Of a stretch of DNA of 64,000 nt, positions 34,370 to 46,522 are shown in pieces. The translations under genes and the position numbers were made by a program. Origin of the DNA: Mikania micrantha (lineage: Eukaryota > Streptophyta > Magnoliopsida > Asterales > Asteraceae). Position 1 is the first letter of the stretch; each line of letters begins with the position of its first letter. Location: assembly GCA_009363875.1 (NCBI GenBank), contig CM018694.1, forward strand, positions 310,001-374,000, read 5' to 3'. The notes below the pieces were generated by a model. That model did not search any database. It saw only the letters and a list, made by a program, of their open reading frames with translations, and was not told where the DNA came from.

Positions 34370-34851
34370 TTTCGGGACGAAATTTCCTTCAACAAGGGGA
34401 TGACGTGATGTTTCATACATCAACACTGCAAATTTCAAACTGTAAACACAAACATTTGATACAATTGGTTTTGTTACAAACATTTGTGCTACATTTCATA
34501 CGTTACATGTTATGGTAGTACATGCATGAATAGTTATACACATTTTGCTATGTGCGGGGTTGCATAGTACAAACAGTTACAGACACTCACTATGTGTGAG
34601 GTTAGACAGCACAGTATGGTCAAACACAAACAGTCACAGTTAGGTGAACTAACTAGTGTACACACAAACAGTCACACTGAACGATCACATATTGTGATGT
34701 TGCAAGTATTAGATTTTGTGTGTGAGTACACACAAACACACGGAATGATCAAACCACACTATCACGTACGATTTAAACTCGTAAGTAGTTTCCTAACTAC
34801 TCCTAACATTTGCTAATTTTCGGGACGAAAATTCCTTCAACAAGGGGATGA
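34370..34851 (+). other. H 3' untranslated region with duplicated polypurine tract
   Basis: TTCGGGACGAAATTTCC...CAAGGGGATGA occurs at 34370-34402 and again at 34817-34851, the second directly before the LTR. The 415 bp between hold CACACAAACAGTCACA-type repeats and no ORF with homology. Confidence 0.85.
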
Positions 34852-37630
34852 TGTGACAATCCTACTTTTCGAATTAACCTTGTTAACTGAAAATAACAAA
34901 GTCACAAATAGGAAGGCCCAATGAGGCCAAGGGAGGCCCAATGAGGCCAAGGGAGGCCCAATGAGGCCAAAGTAGGCCCAATGAGGCCCAAGGTAGGCCA
35001 ATTGCATTTATGAGGCCCAATTGGGTTAACTTAGCCCAATAACGTTTCAATTGACCAAACTAGTGACAATTCGGGATTTTGGTTCGACTTTGTTAACCGA
35101 AATGTTATGTAATCATACAAAAACGAATTTTAAGGATTATTATGGTGCAAAACAAGTTTACAAACACTTAAACTACAAGGATTGATATTGTAATTTCCTA
35201 ATATGCTCAATTTTGACCTTGAAAGTCAAAATTCGAACTATATGATCAATTGAAACCGAAATTTTCATTAACACAAGTTTTAATTGGATTAAATGGCCAT
35301 TAAACATCATATTTATGATTCCTATCATTAATTCACCGGTTAATTGTGACCATAAAGACAAATTAAACCCAATTGTATTTTTAAAAGCTTAAAACCGTCA
35401 TTTGCAATCATGGAGCATTACAATTCGACTTTAAACTTCCAAATTGAGCCTACCTAAACTCTAATCGGCACCCTTAGAAGCTTAAGCACACATCAATTTG
35501 ATCTCAGAAGTTTCGGACCAAAGATTTGGTTCGAGAAGCAACCGAAACTCAAGTCAATAGTCGAATTTCAACAATACAACACCAAACCAGGTAAATATTT
35601 ATCTCTACACAACCTAAACATACCGATTAAGCGTATCCCTAACCTAATTTCATGTAATAACATCGATTTGTTAAAGATCTAATTCTAGGGTTCATCTTAG
35701 AAAACGTTTTGGGGGTTTTGATCAAAATGGATCTAGAAATCAAATTAGTTTATACAGAAAGTTTCGGAATTAATCATGTAATGAGAACCTCATGTTAATT
35801 TTGTAAAACAACAATGAATTTTACGATTTCAAGATCTAGGGTTCTTGACATAAACCGGTTTAGGGGTCTTTATGAAAACGAGTTTAGTAATCAAATTAAA
35901 CTATACCATCAGTTTCGAAATCTTTCATATAACATAAACCCTAGGATAATTGTGTCAAACAACTACGGATTTTACAAGTTTGATTTCTAGGGTTTTCGGT
36001 TAAAACCATTTGGTGGCTTTTGAGTTAAGCGATCATAGAATCAAATTACTTTGTACAGAGAGGGTCGAAATCCTATGAGGAATGAAAACCCTATGATTTT
36101 GTTGAGTAACATTAACGAATTTGAAGAATTGAATCAAAGTTCATGGTTTAGGGTTCAAATTCGAATTAGGGGTTGCAAAACCCTAATAATTCGATGAAAT
36201 AAAGCAATTAAAAACACAAGAGAACTCGTTTGAATCTCTGGAACGATAACCCTATGGTTTTGGGATCGATCGAGTTCGAATCGTGGGTCGATTGGATTCC
36301 CATGGTTTCGGTTAAAGTTAAACAAGGAGAATCCAACTTGTTTATGCTTAAAAACAATTATAATTCAATTTTAACACAAAATCATTACCAGACCATCTGG
36401 TTGGGTGCGGGTTCTTGGAGTTGGGTGTCACGGGTTCGAACCTAGGCTCCACCGGTTTTTGAAATTAAAACCAATTTTTAGTATTTTGGTCATAACTTGT
36501 CCGTTTTAATCCGTTCAAAATTCGTTGGAACCATAATGGAATCACGAACAAAATAAAATGATAAAATTTATATTTTGACCAAAAGACTAAGCGCGTATAA
36601 TTACGTATCCTAAAATGAAATCGTATACATTTATACGATTTAAACAAACGAATTTGAAACCGTTAGTACTTTTGTATGAACGTTTCAAACGACTTAATAT
36701 ACGCGTGTTGACACGTATGTGACCACAAACATGAGTTAACATTACGAATAACGCGACGTTATTGTAATGACACAGATTCTCCGTAGAAGGTTGTCTACGT
36801 GAACTCACGAACAGTTGATCATTCTATTTGCATTCTAAGGTGCGTACACGGCCCCTTTCTTATTTTAAACTGTTTTGGGGGAGAAAACATGTGCAACAAA
36901 TGCTTTTAGATACATATCACTTGCATGAGTTAGATGTTTACATTAAGTGCAAACATAGCATTACAAAGCCTTCATTTCGAACCGTTTAGTTTGCCGTAGC
37001 GCAAAGCGTGGTAGTTGGAAATAGATCTATTAGGTTTGACAAACCTCACTTGGTAGATGGGATCTACGCAGGTGTTTGACTGACCAAACACACACATTAC
37101 TATTGTTCGTGCTAGACAATAGTGGCAAGGCAAAAACATGCTATAGCATGGCAATCGTCAGCTTCGGTGTCGACCACTTATGTAAATAGTACAAATGACT
37201 AGCTATCATGACTATGCATGTGTGATTATGTTATCTGCAAACTTTATATTCAAACTGTGGTTTCAACATTTGTGAATGCTTAAACCTGTGTTATGCACCA
37301 ACCTTTGTGTTGACTTGATTTACATGTTTTCTCAGGACACTAAGGCACAAGCAAGGACAAGCAGGGACTAGGACGTTGAGTCTCATGCATACAGTTTACT
37401 TTAGTTGTTGATTTAAAACATTGAACATTGTATTTATGGTTATGCAATAGTTACTTTCTATTATTAGTTTTCAAACGCTTCCGCAAATGTTAAACTTTGA
37501 TTTTACTAATTAAGACCAAAGTATGTTTGAAAATCATATAGAGGTCTTCGTTATGTCTAATGATCTGAGATCCTGGTTTGTCACGTCCCAAACGGTATGA
37601 TTCCGTTAGTTGAAAATTGGGGGTGTGACA
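34852..37630 (+). repeat. H 3' LTR
   Basis: 2779 bp. Same landmarks as the 5' LTR, shorter by one 11-bp unit (TCCGTTTTATG duplicated near 27950 only). Confidence 0.95.
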
Positions 37631-38863
37631 TGAAGCTTGGGAAAATTAAAGAGATGGAAGGCTTTCCATCATTTATACACCGTATCGTCCCCGCGTGTTC
37701 GGTCTCGCTTATCTAACGATAAAAATTTATTATATGCTCGGTGTTGCTCGAAAACATGTTTAAAACATAAGAGGTTTAAATGATCATATTTCGTTTAATA
37801 ATAGGATTTTAATTTAAAGTTGTTTTAAAAAAAGATTTCGTTCACTTTCGTTAAATTATTTATTTAATAAAACGATTCGTTCGGATACGTCTTAGATTGT
37901 AATTCCTAATAAACGTTTTTAAACTTCTTTTTCTAATTTTAATATCGTTAAATATTATTTCGTTATCTTGTCGAAACACGTTACTTACGTACGTAATCGT
38001 AAAGATCGTCACCTTTCCGAATCCAACGCTCGTATCATATTTCGATTCGAGTTACAATTTATGGAATATCGTTTCAGAATATTATTCCTAATAATTATAT
38101 TCGTGTTAATCGTCACCCACGCGAATACATGATTAAGTTAATATTTTTGAATTAATATTCGCGTTTAATATTATCTTCGTAACCTCACTATCGCGTAATC
38201 GTTTCCAATAATGCTTTCGTTATTTATAATCTTGAATATTATATTTTCCCAATCCAATTCCTACTAAACCATATCACTGACACATCCATGATAGACTGAA
38301 ATAAACTTATGTATAGGGCATATGTAGGAGTAGGTCGCAACTATCCAGCCACCGTCCCACCACCATTTCGATAAACCATGACCATGTGTCCTTGACTATG
38401 TTTATTAACCAACAATAACTAACCCATAACTCTTTGTCATTCCAACTAAAACCTCGGATTCTCCTCACCAAAGCCTCAACACTGATATAATCATGATAAA
38501 CCGAAGATGGTTTACGTATAGAGCATACGTAGAGGTCAGTCGCAACTTCCTCAGCCACCATCCCACCACCTCTTCGATAGACCATGATTATATCCTTGCC
38601 TATCTTTGGTTATAGAATCCTATACCACTACCATTCCAAATCCAATCGTAACATCTCATATATGTATATCTCTGAAATAAACTCTCTGGTTCTGTTTATT
38701 TGTATTTCAACTAAATTTCCCATGGTTTATGCTCATAACAATGTGTTCTCAATAATGTATACAAGTGATAATAACATTTGTTAATCCATAATCATTAACA
38801 ATTATCATATCAGGTCTTAACATTTATCATGTACCAACAAACCCGAGATACTGTGATGTTACA

Positions 38864-39324
38864 CCTCAGAAGTCAGTCCAAGTCATCACTTGTCACACTT
38901 TTGATTCCCATCCTAGGTAAACCAGTCTGACCTGTTTAGAGTTAGAATTCATTTTACTGTCTTGCTGTTAGCTACAGTTTAGTTAGTCTTTTTAGTGTTC
39001 AGTTGTAAATTTAGTTAGTTAGTTTGTTACAGTCTCACTTAGGTTTTCAGAAGTGCACCAAACCCCCCCCCCCCCTTTTACTTTATTTTGTTCACAGTCT
39101 AGGTTAGTTTTGTCAAACTAGTGTCCTTAGGGTTCGATATCCGGTCTTCTAGAAGCTATACTGTCTCCGATAGGTGCACTTGCCTACGTAGCAGTCTAGT
39201 TCGAGATTTACGATTATTATTAGGTGTTAGGTCGAGTCTAGGTCTACGATTAGTTAGAGTGTCTTTAGCTTATGTTAGATGGCTTTTAATTTCTCCTGTT
39301 TTTAGGGTAGGACCGCTCACATCA
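38864..39324 (+). mobile_element. Element E LTR, second part, to its 3' end
   Basis: Continues the sequence left at 11540. Includes a run of 14 C near 39065. Ends CTCACATCA at 39324, just before the PBS. No gene. Confidence 0.55.
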
Positions 39325-39330
39325 AGTTTT

Positions 39331-39348
39331 TGGCGCTGTTGCCGAGGA
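39331..39348 (+). other. Primer binding site, tRNA-Asp type (E)
   Basis: TGGCGCTGTTGCCGAGGA, two mismatches from the 18 nt complementary to the 3' end of plant tRNA-Asp. This type is typical of Athila-like Ty3/gypsy elements. Confidence 0.7.
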
Positions 39349-39491
39349 CACTAGGCAATAGCGAAACTAGCTTCGATTGTGTCTGTGTTTTTCTTTGTTT
39401 GTTTGTCGTTATTTGTGAGTCTTTTGTGGTGTGTCTTGTGAGTCTAGGTTGTATTCTTAGGATTCAGGTCTTGTTTACGTGTTCAGTACAT

Positions 39492-40285
39492 CATGTATGC
39501 ATATATATCTAGAGAGGATCTGAATGCATGGGTGACAGATGCCAGGGCAGAAAGAGATAGAGAAATCCAAGCTGTGATTAAGTGCACAAACCCATCCCAT
39601 GTGGAAAATCAAGGATGATTTACATACTACTGCGATGGTAACTACATGGGATTTCAAAGTCCGCATGATGTTGCATATGATGAAGAAGAGGAGTTGGACA
39701 TGGCTAATTCCATTGGGTTCTTGGTTGAGAAGGAGGAAATTCAGTCTAAGTGTGAAGATGAAGTCACTGTGGTAGAGGAGGATGTGCATTTTGACCCACT
39801 TGCTGATCTACAGATTTTAGAGACGTTATTAAATGGAGAACTAAGTGTGGGGATCAAGGTGGAAACCCATGAGGATGTCGAGGAAACTGAAGAGAAGGAA
39901 GCTGAGCTTCCAATGATCGAAGAAGAAGCATCTGATGAAGAGGTAGAGCACCAAAGCCAACCCGAAGTGAGAGTTGATGATGCAAAACCCCCCACTATGA
40001 AAAATACCTTGGGAGAAGGCAACAAAAAGGAAGGCAGTGGATCCAACCCGATTGAAGGTGCTAGGATGGTATCAAAAGAAAAGGAGAACCAAAGCAGCAA
40101 AGTTTGTGCACAACCATTCTCACCAGTACTTGCCACGCATCAGGTTTGGTCCAGGTAAATTTAAATATTGGTGGCCTGACCCGTTCACAGGTTTTGAATT
40201 GTTCTTTAATTCCATAAATAATCATGAGCGAAAGGCATTGAACAGGTTGGATAGAAGACGGATGAAAGAGGAGCCTCCTGATTAG
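39492..40285 (+). pseudogene. E internal ORFs, copy 1: short leader ORF and acidic protein, frameshifted
   Basis: A short ORF (39492-39617) starts MYAYISREDLNAWVTDARAE, rich in charged residues. From 39646 an acidic segment (MGFQSPHDVAYDEEEELDMA, EEASDEEVEHQSQPE) is followed by a basic region and an aromatic C-terminus (RFGPGKFKYWWPDPFTGFEL) to a TAG at 40283. One extra C in ACCCCCCAC near 39990 breaks the frame relative to copy 2. I do not recognise a domain. Position after a tRNA-Asp PBS suggests a protein of a non-autonomous or internally deleted Ty3/gypsy element. Confidence 0.6.
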
Positions 40286-40757
40286 GGAATGTTAGAGATT
40301 CGGGCTTCAGCCCAAATTGTATATAGTGTACATAGTTTTAGTTTAAGTATATCGAGGCATACGTGATTGGTGACGGATTTACCCTTATACGACTATGTCA
40401 AGTTCAAGTGTGGGTAGTTGTCACATACGTTCAAATCATCATTTCGAATAGTTGACTACCATTCCGTGCATAGAATGAGATCACTATTTGCGTCACCCAT
40501 TACTTGAGTCGGTTTTCTTGATTTTTAGTTAAAAATTTTTAGTTAAATTGAATTTAGGTTAATTTTAGCTTCAATTTTTATTAGGGTTTGATTGATGTTA
40601 CTCTTATTTTTAGTTTTAAAAGAATTATAGTTTTTCTTAGGATTTAGTTAATTTTATTTTCTCTTGTTTTAATTTTGTTTTATTAGTATTAACCTTAGTT
40701 AATTTAAATTTTATTAGAATATAGTTTAAGTAGAAGTAAATTTTATTTTATTTTTAG
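39647..40757 (+). repeat. 1.1-kb direct duplication, copy 1
   Basis: From TGGGATTTCAAAGTCC to TTTTATTTTATTTTTAG, nearly identical to 42102-43202 over both the ORF and its T-rich 3' flank. Confidence 0.92.
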
Positions 40758-42101
40758 GAATTAACTTAGTTTAAAATTAAATTAGTTTAATTTATTTTAT
40801 GTTTTCCTTTAGTTAGAATTAATTTAATTTAAAAAAAAATTAGAAAACAAAACCTTAGGCGCTACGCCCCATCCCAACACTTGACATAAGGCGATACGCG
40901 AGGATAGATTTCAGAATCCCAGATGTTTGCTTCAGCGCGCTACGCACCAACCCGGTGTTTGGTCTAAGGCGATGCGCGCGGGAGTGGAAAATTCGAAAAA
41001 AATATATATATATATAAGTCAACCGGAAACCACCGGTCCACCACCACGCCTAATACCCTATTTCCACTACGCCTCATGCCCTCCATCCTCTGTACCACCA
41101 TCCACCACCCTTAACCACCACTAGCACCACTGGTCTCCACCATACTCACCTCCATCTCCTGTCGATTTCATCATCATCTCTGCGATCACCGGTCACCACA
41201 GTCTCCTGTCATCACCACCGTTCTCTGTTACCGACTACCACGCCACCACCGTTACTGCCACTTATCTCCGCCGCCGCTGTCTTCCACCACCATTCACCTC
41301 CGGTCAGCGCACCAGTCAACTACCACTACCATATTTCTTCCACCTTCTATTTTGCCAGCCTGATTTTGCCACCACAGACACACCACCGGTAACCCCTTTT
41401 ATTTTGGTTGTTATTTTTCGATTCTTAGTTTAGAAATCAAATTAGTTTTGGACAGATTAGGACTGATTTGGGATTGAATTTGGACAAAAGAACAATCCGG
41501 GAATGCTCGTGATGGCCGGAAACCATGTTCTCCGGTGGGTTTATCGCTAGGCGGACCACCTAGCACCACCAGCTGATCTCCATGCGTAGCATCCCAGATT
41601 GGTTTTCAATTTTGATTTTACATTTTAATTCCAGAAAAATAAATAAATGATAAATAAATAAATAAAAATAAAAATCATAATTAGAAAATTGGTGTCAGAT
41701 TTAAATAAAAATTAAAATAAAAACAAAAATATAATAATAACAATAACAAACATAATGTAGTATGAAGTAAATAGAAATAAATTCTCTTGGAATATAAAGG
41801 AGTAATAAATAATAAGTAAATAAATATGTTTGTAATATGAATAAATATATGCATAATAAAAAAATAATGTGATATAAAATAAACATAATAAATACATTTG
41901 TAAAAATAAAGTATAAGTGTTGTATGATAATAATATCATAAATACATATTTGTGTATATTTTGTAACATAAGATACAAGTAAATAAATAAATAATATCCA
42001 ATGTGATACCAAATAATATAAATACAAGTACTTTTGAATAAAAATACGTATAAGTATAATAAATAATTACAATAATGGAATGATAAAAATAAATGTATAC
42101 T
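40758..42101 (+). other. Spacer between the duplicated units
   Basis: Contains a GC-rich part with GGCGCTACGCCCC and GGCGATACGCG motifs (40855-40985), a CCACCACC-rich stretch (41030-41390) without a long ORF, and an A-rich low-complexity tract (41635-42100). The first motif resembles the start of the E LTR at about 10420, so this may hold the other LTR, but I cannot align it further. Confidence 0.4.
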
Positions 42102-42740
42102 TGGGATTTCAAAGTCCGCATGATGTTGCATATGATGAAGAAGAGGAGTTGGACATGGCTAATTCCATTGGGTTCTTGGTTGAGAAGGAGGAAATTCAGT
42201 CTAAGTGTGAAGATGAAGTCACTGTGGTAGAGGAGGATGTGCATTTTGACCCACTTGCTGATCTACAGATTTTAGAGACGTTATTAAATGGAGAACTAAG
42301 TGTGGGGATCAAGGTGGAAACCCATGAGGATGTTGAGGAAACTGAAGAGAAGGAAGTTGAGCTTCCTATGATCGAAGAAGAAGCATCTGATGAAGAGGTA
42401 GACCACCAAAGCCAACCCGAAGTGAGATTTGATGATGCAAAACCCCCACTATCAAAACAACCTCGGGAAAAGGCAACAAAAAGGAAGGCAGTGGATCCAA
42501 CCAGATTGAAGGTGCTAGGATGGTATCAAAAGAAAAAAGAGAACCAAAGCAGCAAAGTTTGTGCACAACCATTCTCACCAGTACTTGCCACGCATCAGGT
42601 TTGGTCCAGGTAAATTTAAATATTGGTGGCCTGACCCGTTCACAGGTTTTGAATTGTTCCTTAATTGCATAAATAATCATGAGCGAAAGGCATTGAACAT
42701 GTTGGACAGAAGACAGATTAAAGAGGAGCCTCCTGATTAG
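42102..42740 (+). pseudogene. Acidic ORF, copy 2, frameshifted
   Basis: Acidic half intact and continuous with a basic stretch (KQPREKATKRKAVDPTRLKV). One extra A in GAAAAAAGAG near 42535 shifts it out of the frame that encodes the aromatic C-terminus, which ends with TAG at 42738. An in-frame ATG at 42080 lies in unrelated sequence and probably is not the original start. Function unknown. Confidence 0.6.
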
Positions 42741-43202
42741 GGAATGTTAGAGATTCGGGCTTCAGCTCAAAATGTATATAGTGTACATAGTTTTAGTTTA
42801 AGTATATCGAGGCATACGTGATTGGTGACCGATTTACGCTTATACGACTATGTCAAGTTCAAGTGTGGGTAATTGTCACATACGTTCGAATCATCATTTC
42901 GACTACCATTCTGTGCATAGAATGAGATCACTATTTGCGTCACCCGTTACTTGACTCGATTTTCTTGATTTTTAGTTAAAAATTTTTAGTTAAATTGCAT
43001 TTAGATTAATTTTAGTTTCAATTTTTATTAGGGTTTGATTGATGTTACTCTTATTTTTAGTTTTAGTAGAATTATAGTTTTTCTTAGGATTTAGTTAATT
43101 TTATTTTCTCTTGTATTAATTTTTTTTATCAGTATTAACCTTAGTTGATTAAAATTTTATTACAATTTAGTTTAAGTAGAAGTAAATTTTATTTTATTTT
43201 AG
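42102..43202 (+). repeat. 1.1-kb direct duplication, copy 2
   Basis: Same unit as copy 1, starting after an A-rich tract. Differs by scattered substitutions, small indels and a missing AATAGTTG-type segment near 42900. Confidence 0.92.
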
Positions 43203-43440
43203 TATATATAAACGTATTTTGTACTGTTCTAGGTTGGATTCCCGAGGCAATTTCTCTCTAGACGTACTGAGGCATTGTTGTTGCGAACTTCGCAAAATAT
43301 ACAAAAAAAGCATTTTTCTATCTCTTCTTGTGATTCTAATATGGATTCCGCACACTTTAGAGTCATTTGATGTCGATCGCAGCCATAAAGCTCGGGTCTT
43401 GATCAGATTTGGACCTACAATTAAACTTGTAAACTATGGG
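43203..43440. other. Unassigned 240 bp after duplication copy 2
   Basis: TATATATAAACG near 43204 could be a TATA element of another LTR fragment. The motif TGGGATTTCAAA that starts both duplication copies recurs at 43437. No gene recognised. Confidence 0.3.
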
Positions 43441-44524
43441 ATTTCAAAATAACATTTTTTTTATTAAATCTATGTTCACAAACAAATTTTTCAATCAACG
43501 TATTCAATCAAGTACTCAATCATTGCATTCAATCAAGATATTCAAGATATGTATTCTACCCTGGTATTCAATCAAAAAGTCATTGTTCAAACCTTTTAAA
43601 ATAGTTAAACATTTTGATTGTTCAATTATCATAAAATGTAGTCATGGTGTTCATCATTGTGAACAAACTTATACACATCAAGACACATTCATTCATTCAT
43701 TCTTAATCTTAATCTTTTAACGCTAGTACTGGGTGATCACAACAAGGGAAAGCGGGACACATTTGGTTACGCCAAGGCTGTAGCTAGCGTTTAAATTTGT
43801 TTAAAAAACTAACTAAAGATTGGATGCGTTATGGTAATATGGATTTGCTGCTAATTAAGTTTATCAGCATAGGTCATATTGGCCGGGTTACGTCATGGAG
43901 TTGTCGTTGATTAAATTCAATGGTACAGCTCGTGTTGAATGCGTTGCACTGACTAATGATCTAACTCCAAATGTAATTTAGGACTTGATCATATGTGGCC
44001 ATGTGTTTACTAGATAGTCATTGACTGTCTGCACACGTTCTTCCTACTTGATGATAGTTTGTGTTACAATTATCCATGACATATTTATACAATGTTGTAT
44101 TAATATTGTTTAAATCTACAGCTCTAAAATTACAAATGTTAAACATATTGTTCTCACTAACTACTTGTAGTTGACAGTTACTTTTCACGTGTTTCAGGTA
44201 ACTAGTGTTAGAGCATTACAAGGACAACTAAGGTGACCATAGTTAAGATAGAACAAGATCAAGAAACAAGCTAGGATGGAATAGAAACTCACTTAATCCT
44301 GATTGTTTAATTATCTTGTCCGTTCTTATTTTGTAAACAATATTTTTGGGTCAGTTAGTTGTCATTCTTTTGGTAGATAGTTAGAAAGCTTGTAATTAAA
44401 CAATGTTTAACATTATGAAACCTAGTAATGCATTGTGGTTGTTCTTCTTTCAATACTTGTGCATGATTCAACCATCAATCTTCACCACGTCGTGAATTCC
44501 GCACGCGGCGCAGGGGGTGTGACA
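43441..44524 (+). mobile_element. Truncated D-family LTR, plus orientation
   Basis: Homologous to the complement of D's LTR 51699 to about 52780: shared GTGATCACAACAAGGGAAAGC (43734-43754), CTTTTCACGTGTTTCAGGTAA, and the end GCGGCGCAGGGGGTGTGACA at 44524. Clearly more diverged than the two D LTRs from each other. The left part and any target duplication are not found. Confidence 0.8.
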
Positions 44525-44559
44525 CTTTATTAATTTTACAATCATTGAATTTAAGAGTG

Positions 44560-44830
44560 TTTGCAATAGATTTTGTTTCTCAAAGCTTGTTCCTAACGCA
44601 TTACCCCTGTGAAAATACTATTTAACTTAATGGAGAATGAATTGATGATGTCTTCTTCCTTCATTTGCAGTATCTCAATTGATGCCTTGAGTTTTTGTAG
44701 AAGAGTGCCTTTTGCACTTTATCCACACTGATATATCTTGTCTTCAATGCATTTCAAATTTCCTTTGTATTTTTACGACTTGTAACTTCTAATACTAAGT
44801 TTTCTTATAGTGTTTGAAACAAGTACAAAA
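44560..44830 (-). pseudogene. gag: Ty1/copia gag (UBN2-like) relic
   Basis: Minus-strand reading in two frames gives VLEVTSRKNTKEI, stop, NALKTRYISVDKVQKA (about 44800-44706), then after a frameshift LQKLKASIEILQMKEEDIIN and FSIKLNSIFTGVM (to about 44600). The order and spacing match the UBN2 domain of copia-type gag polyproteins. No protease or RT is attached within the window. It is bounded by a D-family LTR end on one side and unassigned sequence on the other. Confidence 0.75.
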
Positions 44831-45963
44831 AGATGATAACGCTAGATTCTATCATTTCCTATTTTTTTTTGTTTTCTTGAAGGATGGTGTATGTATGGAA
44901 TGAGGATATTGTGTAGTTTGTGGATTTCAGAATAGAACATCTGAAATAAGGCAAAGGTTGTATTTTTTGTGTTAAAATTGCGTTATTATTTCTGCTTGTA
45001 GGTGGTGATGAATTAAGACTTGTTTTCCATAATTTTTCTTCTAAAAACGTAAATTTGAAAATTGATACAACCAATGGTTTAGTTCTTTCAAAACCGGATT
45101 TCGATTCCATATAAGGGGAATCTAATAAACAATGATTATGCAAACCTAAATCCTTACAAGTATCAAATTAATAGATCTAATTGTAATTTCAAACATTGAT
45201 TGTATGATTCTTTAAGCGTGATTGATTTTAATGACGTTTATGATTTCTCTTGGTCAACCACATTGGGTAAAACTCAATCTTTAGATATTTGAGGTGTCAT
45301 ATTGGTTTGTCACTTGATTTTCTTTTTCTGTTAGGCGATACAAAGGAAAAATCAATCTTTATTATTCGTCAGCTTAAGTGTGCTGATCAAATTCAAACAA
45401 AAACTACATTGGTCTTTTTTTCACTATGGTTGGCGTCACACAATGTTTAGTAATCTTCCTTTTGAATAGAGCTCCAAATATAAAAATATCCACAAGAATC
45501 ACAATCTTTAGGATCATTTTTTTTTAAAAAACTCAATATTGATAAGTCAAGTGTGACACAAAAAGATAAATAAATATACAAAAATAAATTAAAGGGCTTC
45601 TAGCCTAGTGGTCACACTCTTAACAATCCCCTATTTTCCTATTTTTAAATCAAAGACGTTACAAGTTGTATTACGCCAATCTAACGATTTGTATTTAATG
45701 TTCCAACTCGTTATATCAGTAAATTTACAAACATTTAGAAAATTTTGACAATATTATATTTGTATTAAAGATAACAACTTGATAAGTTTGATGGTTTAAT
45801 TTTTATAAAAAATAAAAATGTGTATAGAAGTTATGAAGGTTTTAAAAACAAGAGGTGAACTTTTATTACGTAACGAGCTGTATTACACCAATGTAACGAT
45901 TTGTTTTAATGTACATCTCGTTAGATCAGTGTAATTACGAACAACGTGAAAAAATTGGACAAG
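44831..45963. other. Unassigned, AT-rich
   Basis: Possibly the rest of the copia relic or its LTR. Holds a two-copy repeat (45654-45760 and 45860-45960, about 205 bp apart, sharing TAACGATTTGT and CTCGTTA). An isolated CTAGCCTAGTGGTCAC near 45600 looks like a pol III A box without a B box. Confidence 0.4.
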
Positions 45964-46390
45964 TGTGACATCCAGTACCAGATCGTCCGGCAAGTCCGTA
46001 CGGTATGTGTACTTTCACTATTGACTATGTGTAAATACAAGTATGTGAACAGTGTTTGTGATAACAGAAATCGGAATACAAGAAACAGTTGTACGTATTT
46101 AAGTGAAAACTTAAATACTGTAAGTACAACACGCATGATAAACCATAGTTGTTAGTATTTAGGTGAAAACCTAAGTACAGTTAAAACAACGAATCAAGAG
46201 AAACAACAGTGTTCAAGTAAATAACAAGAACAAGTCGGTTGCGATCTGATATCCATAGATGACAGGAATCAGATGGCCGACAAATCAATACGAAAACAAT
46301 GTGAAAACTGTATGTTTAGTTGAGTCCGTCAGTGAGGAAACACAATTCAAACACAATTGCAGTGTTATTCCAGAATAATGAATTACAGTG

Positions 46391-46522
46391 TGTTTGCGTG
46401 ACTGACGATTCACACAAACATATCTGTGAGTTTTGAGTTCTGAAATAATGACTGAAAAGTAGAAAACAAAAGTCGGAAAGCAAAACCATCGTCGTGTTTG
46501 TTCGGGTGGTGATTCGAACGAA
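46391..46522 (+). promoter_or_regulatory. Paired TGACGATT/TGATT-loop hairpins in U3 (C)
   Basis: Hairpin 1: TGTTTGCGTG (46391-46400) with CACACAAACA (46411-46420), loop ACTGACGATT. Hairpin 2: TTTGTTCG (46497-46504) with CGAACGAA (46515-46522), loop GGTGGTGATT. Complementary in orientation to those of B, D and G. Confidence 0.6.

Larger units (their letters stand above)
26300..37630 (+). mobile_element. Element H: complete Ty3/gypsy chromovirus insertion, coding region defective
   Basis: Starts TGTGACAATCC and ends GGGTGTGACA, with TGAAG at 26295-26299 and 37631-37635. The uninterrupted B LTR (13853-13862) has a single TGAAG at this place. LTRs 26300-29089 and 34852-37630 differ by about 12 substitutions and an 11-bp indel. 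Internal region 29090-34851 has PBS, a 39-bp tandem array where gag would be, decayed protease, RT, RNase H, integrase and a chromodomain-like tail. Confidence 0.96.
21102..38863 (-). mobile_element. Element B 5' LTR with two nested insertions
   Basis: Left end TATAACACCCC (terminal TG mutated to TA) and right end GATGTTACA at 38863, followed by the CCTCA duplication. LTR-homologous segments are 21102-21277, 24176-26299 and 37631-38863. The first interruption is the solo LTR (TAGCT duplicated); the second is element H (TGAAG duplicated). Subtracting both gives a length close to that of the left LTR. Nested insertions must be younger than B. Confidence 0.93.

Noticed and set aside
39741..40136. 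131-codon antisense ORF opposite the acidic ORF
   Set aside because: Ser-rich antisense shadow of Glu codons; frame not kept in duplication copy 2.
41030..41390. Possible host exon, CCACCACC-rich
   Set aside because: No long ORF or clear splice structure; looks like low-complexity element sequence.
41701..42244. Hydrophobic Tyr/Ile-rich minus-strand ORFs
   Set aside because: They translate an A-rich low-complexity tract (TATTTAT repeats), not a membrane protein.
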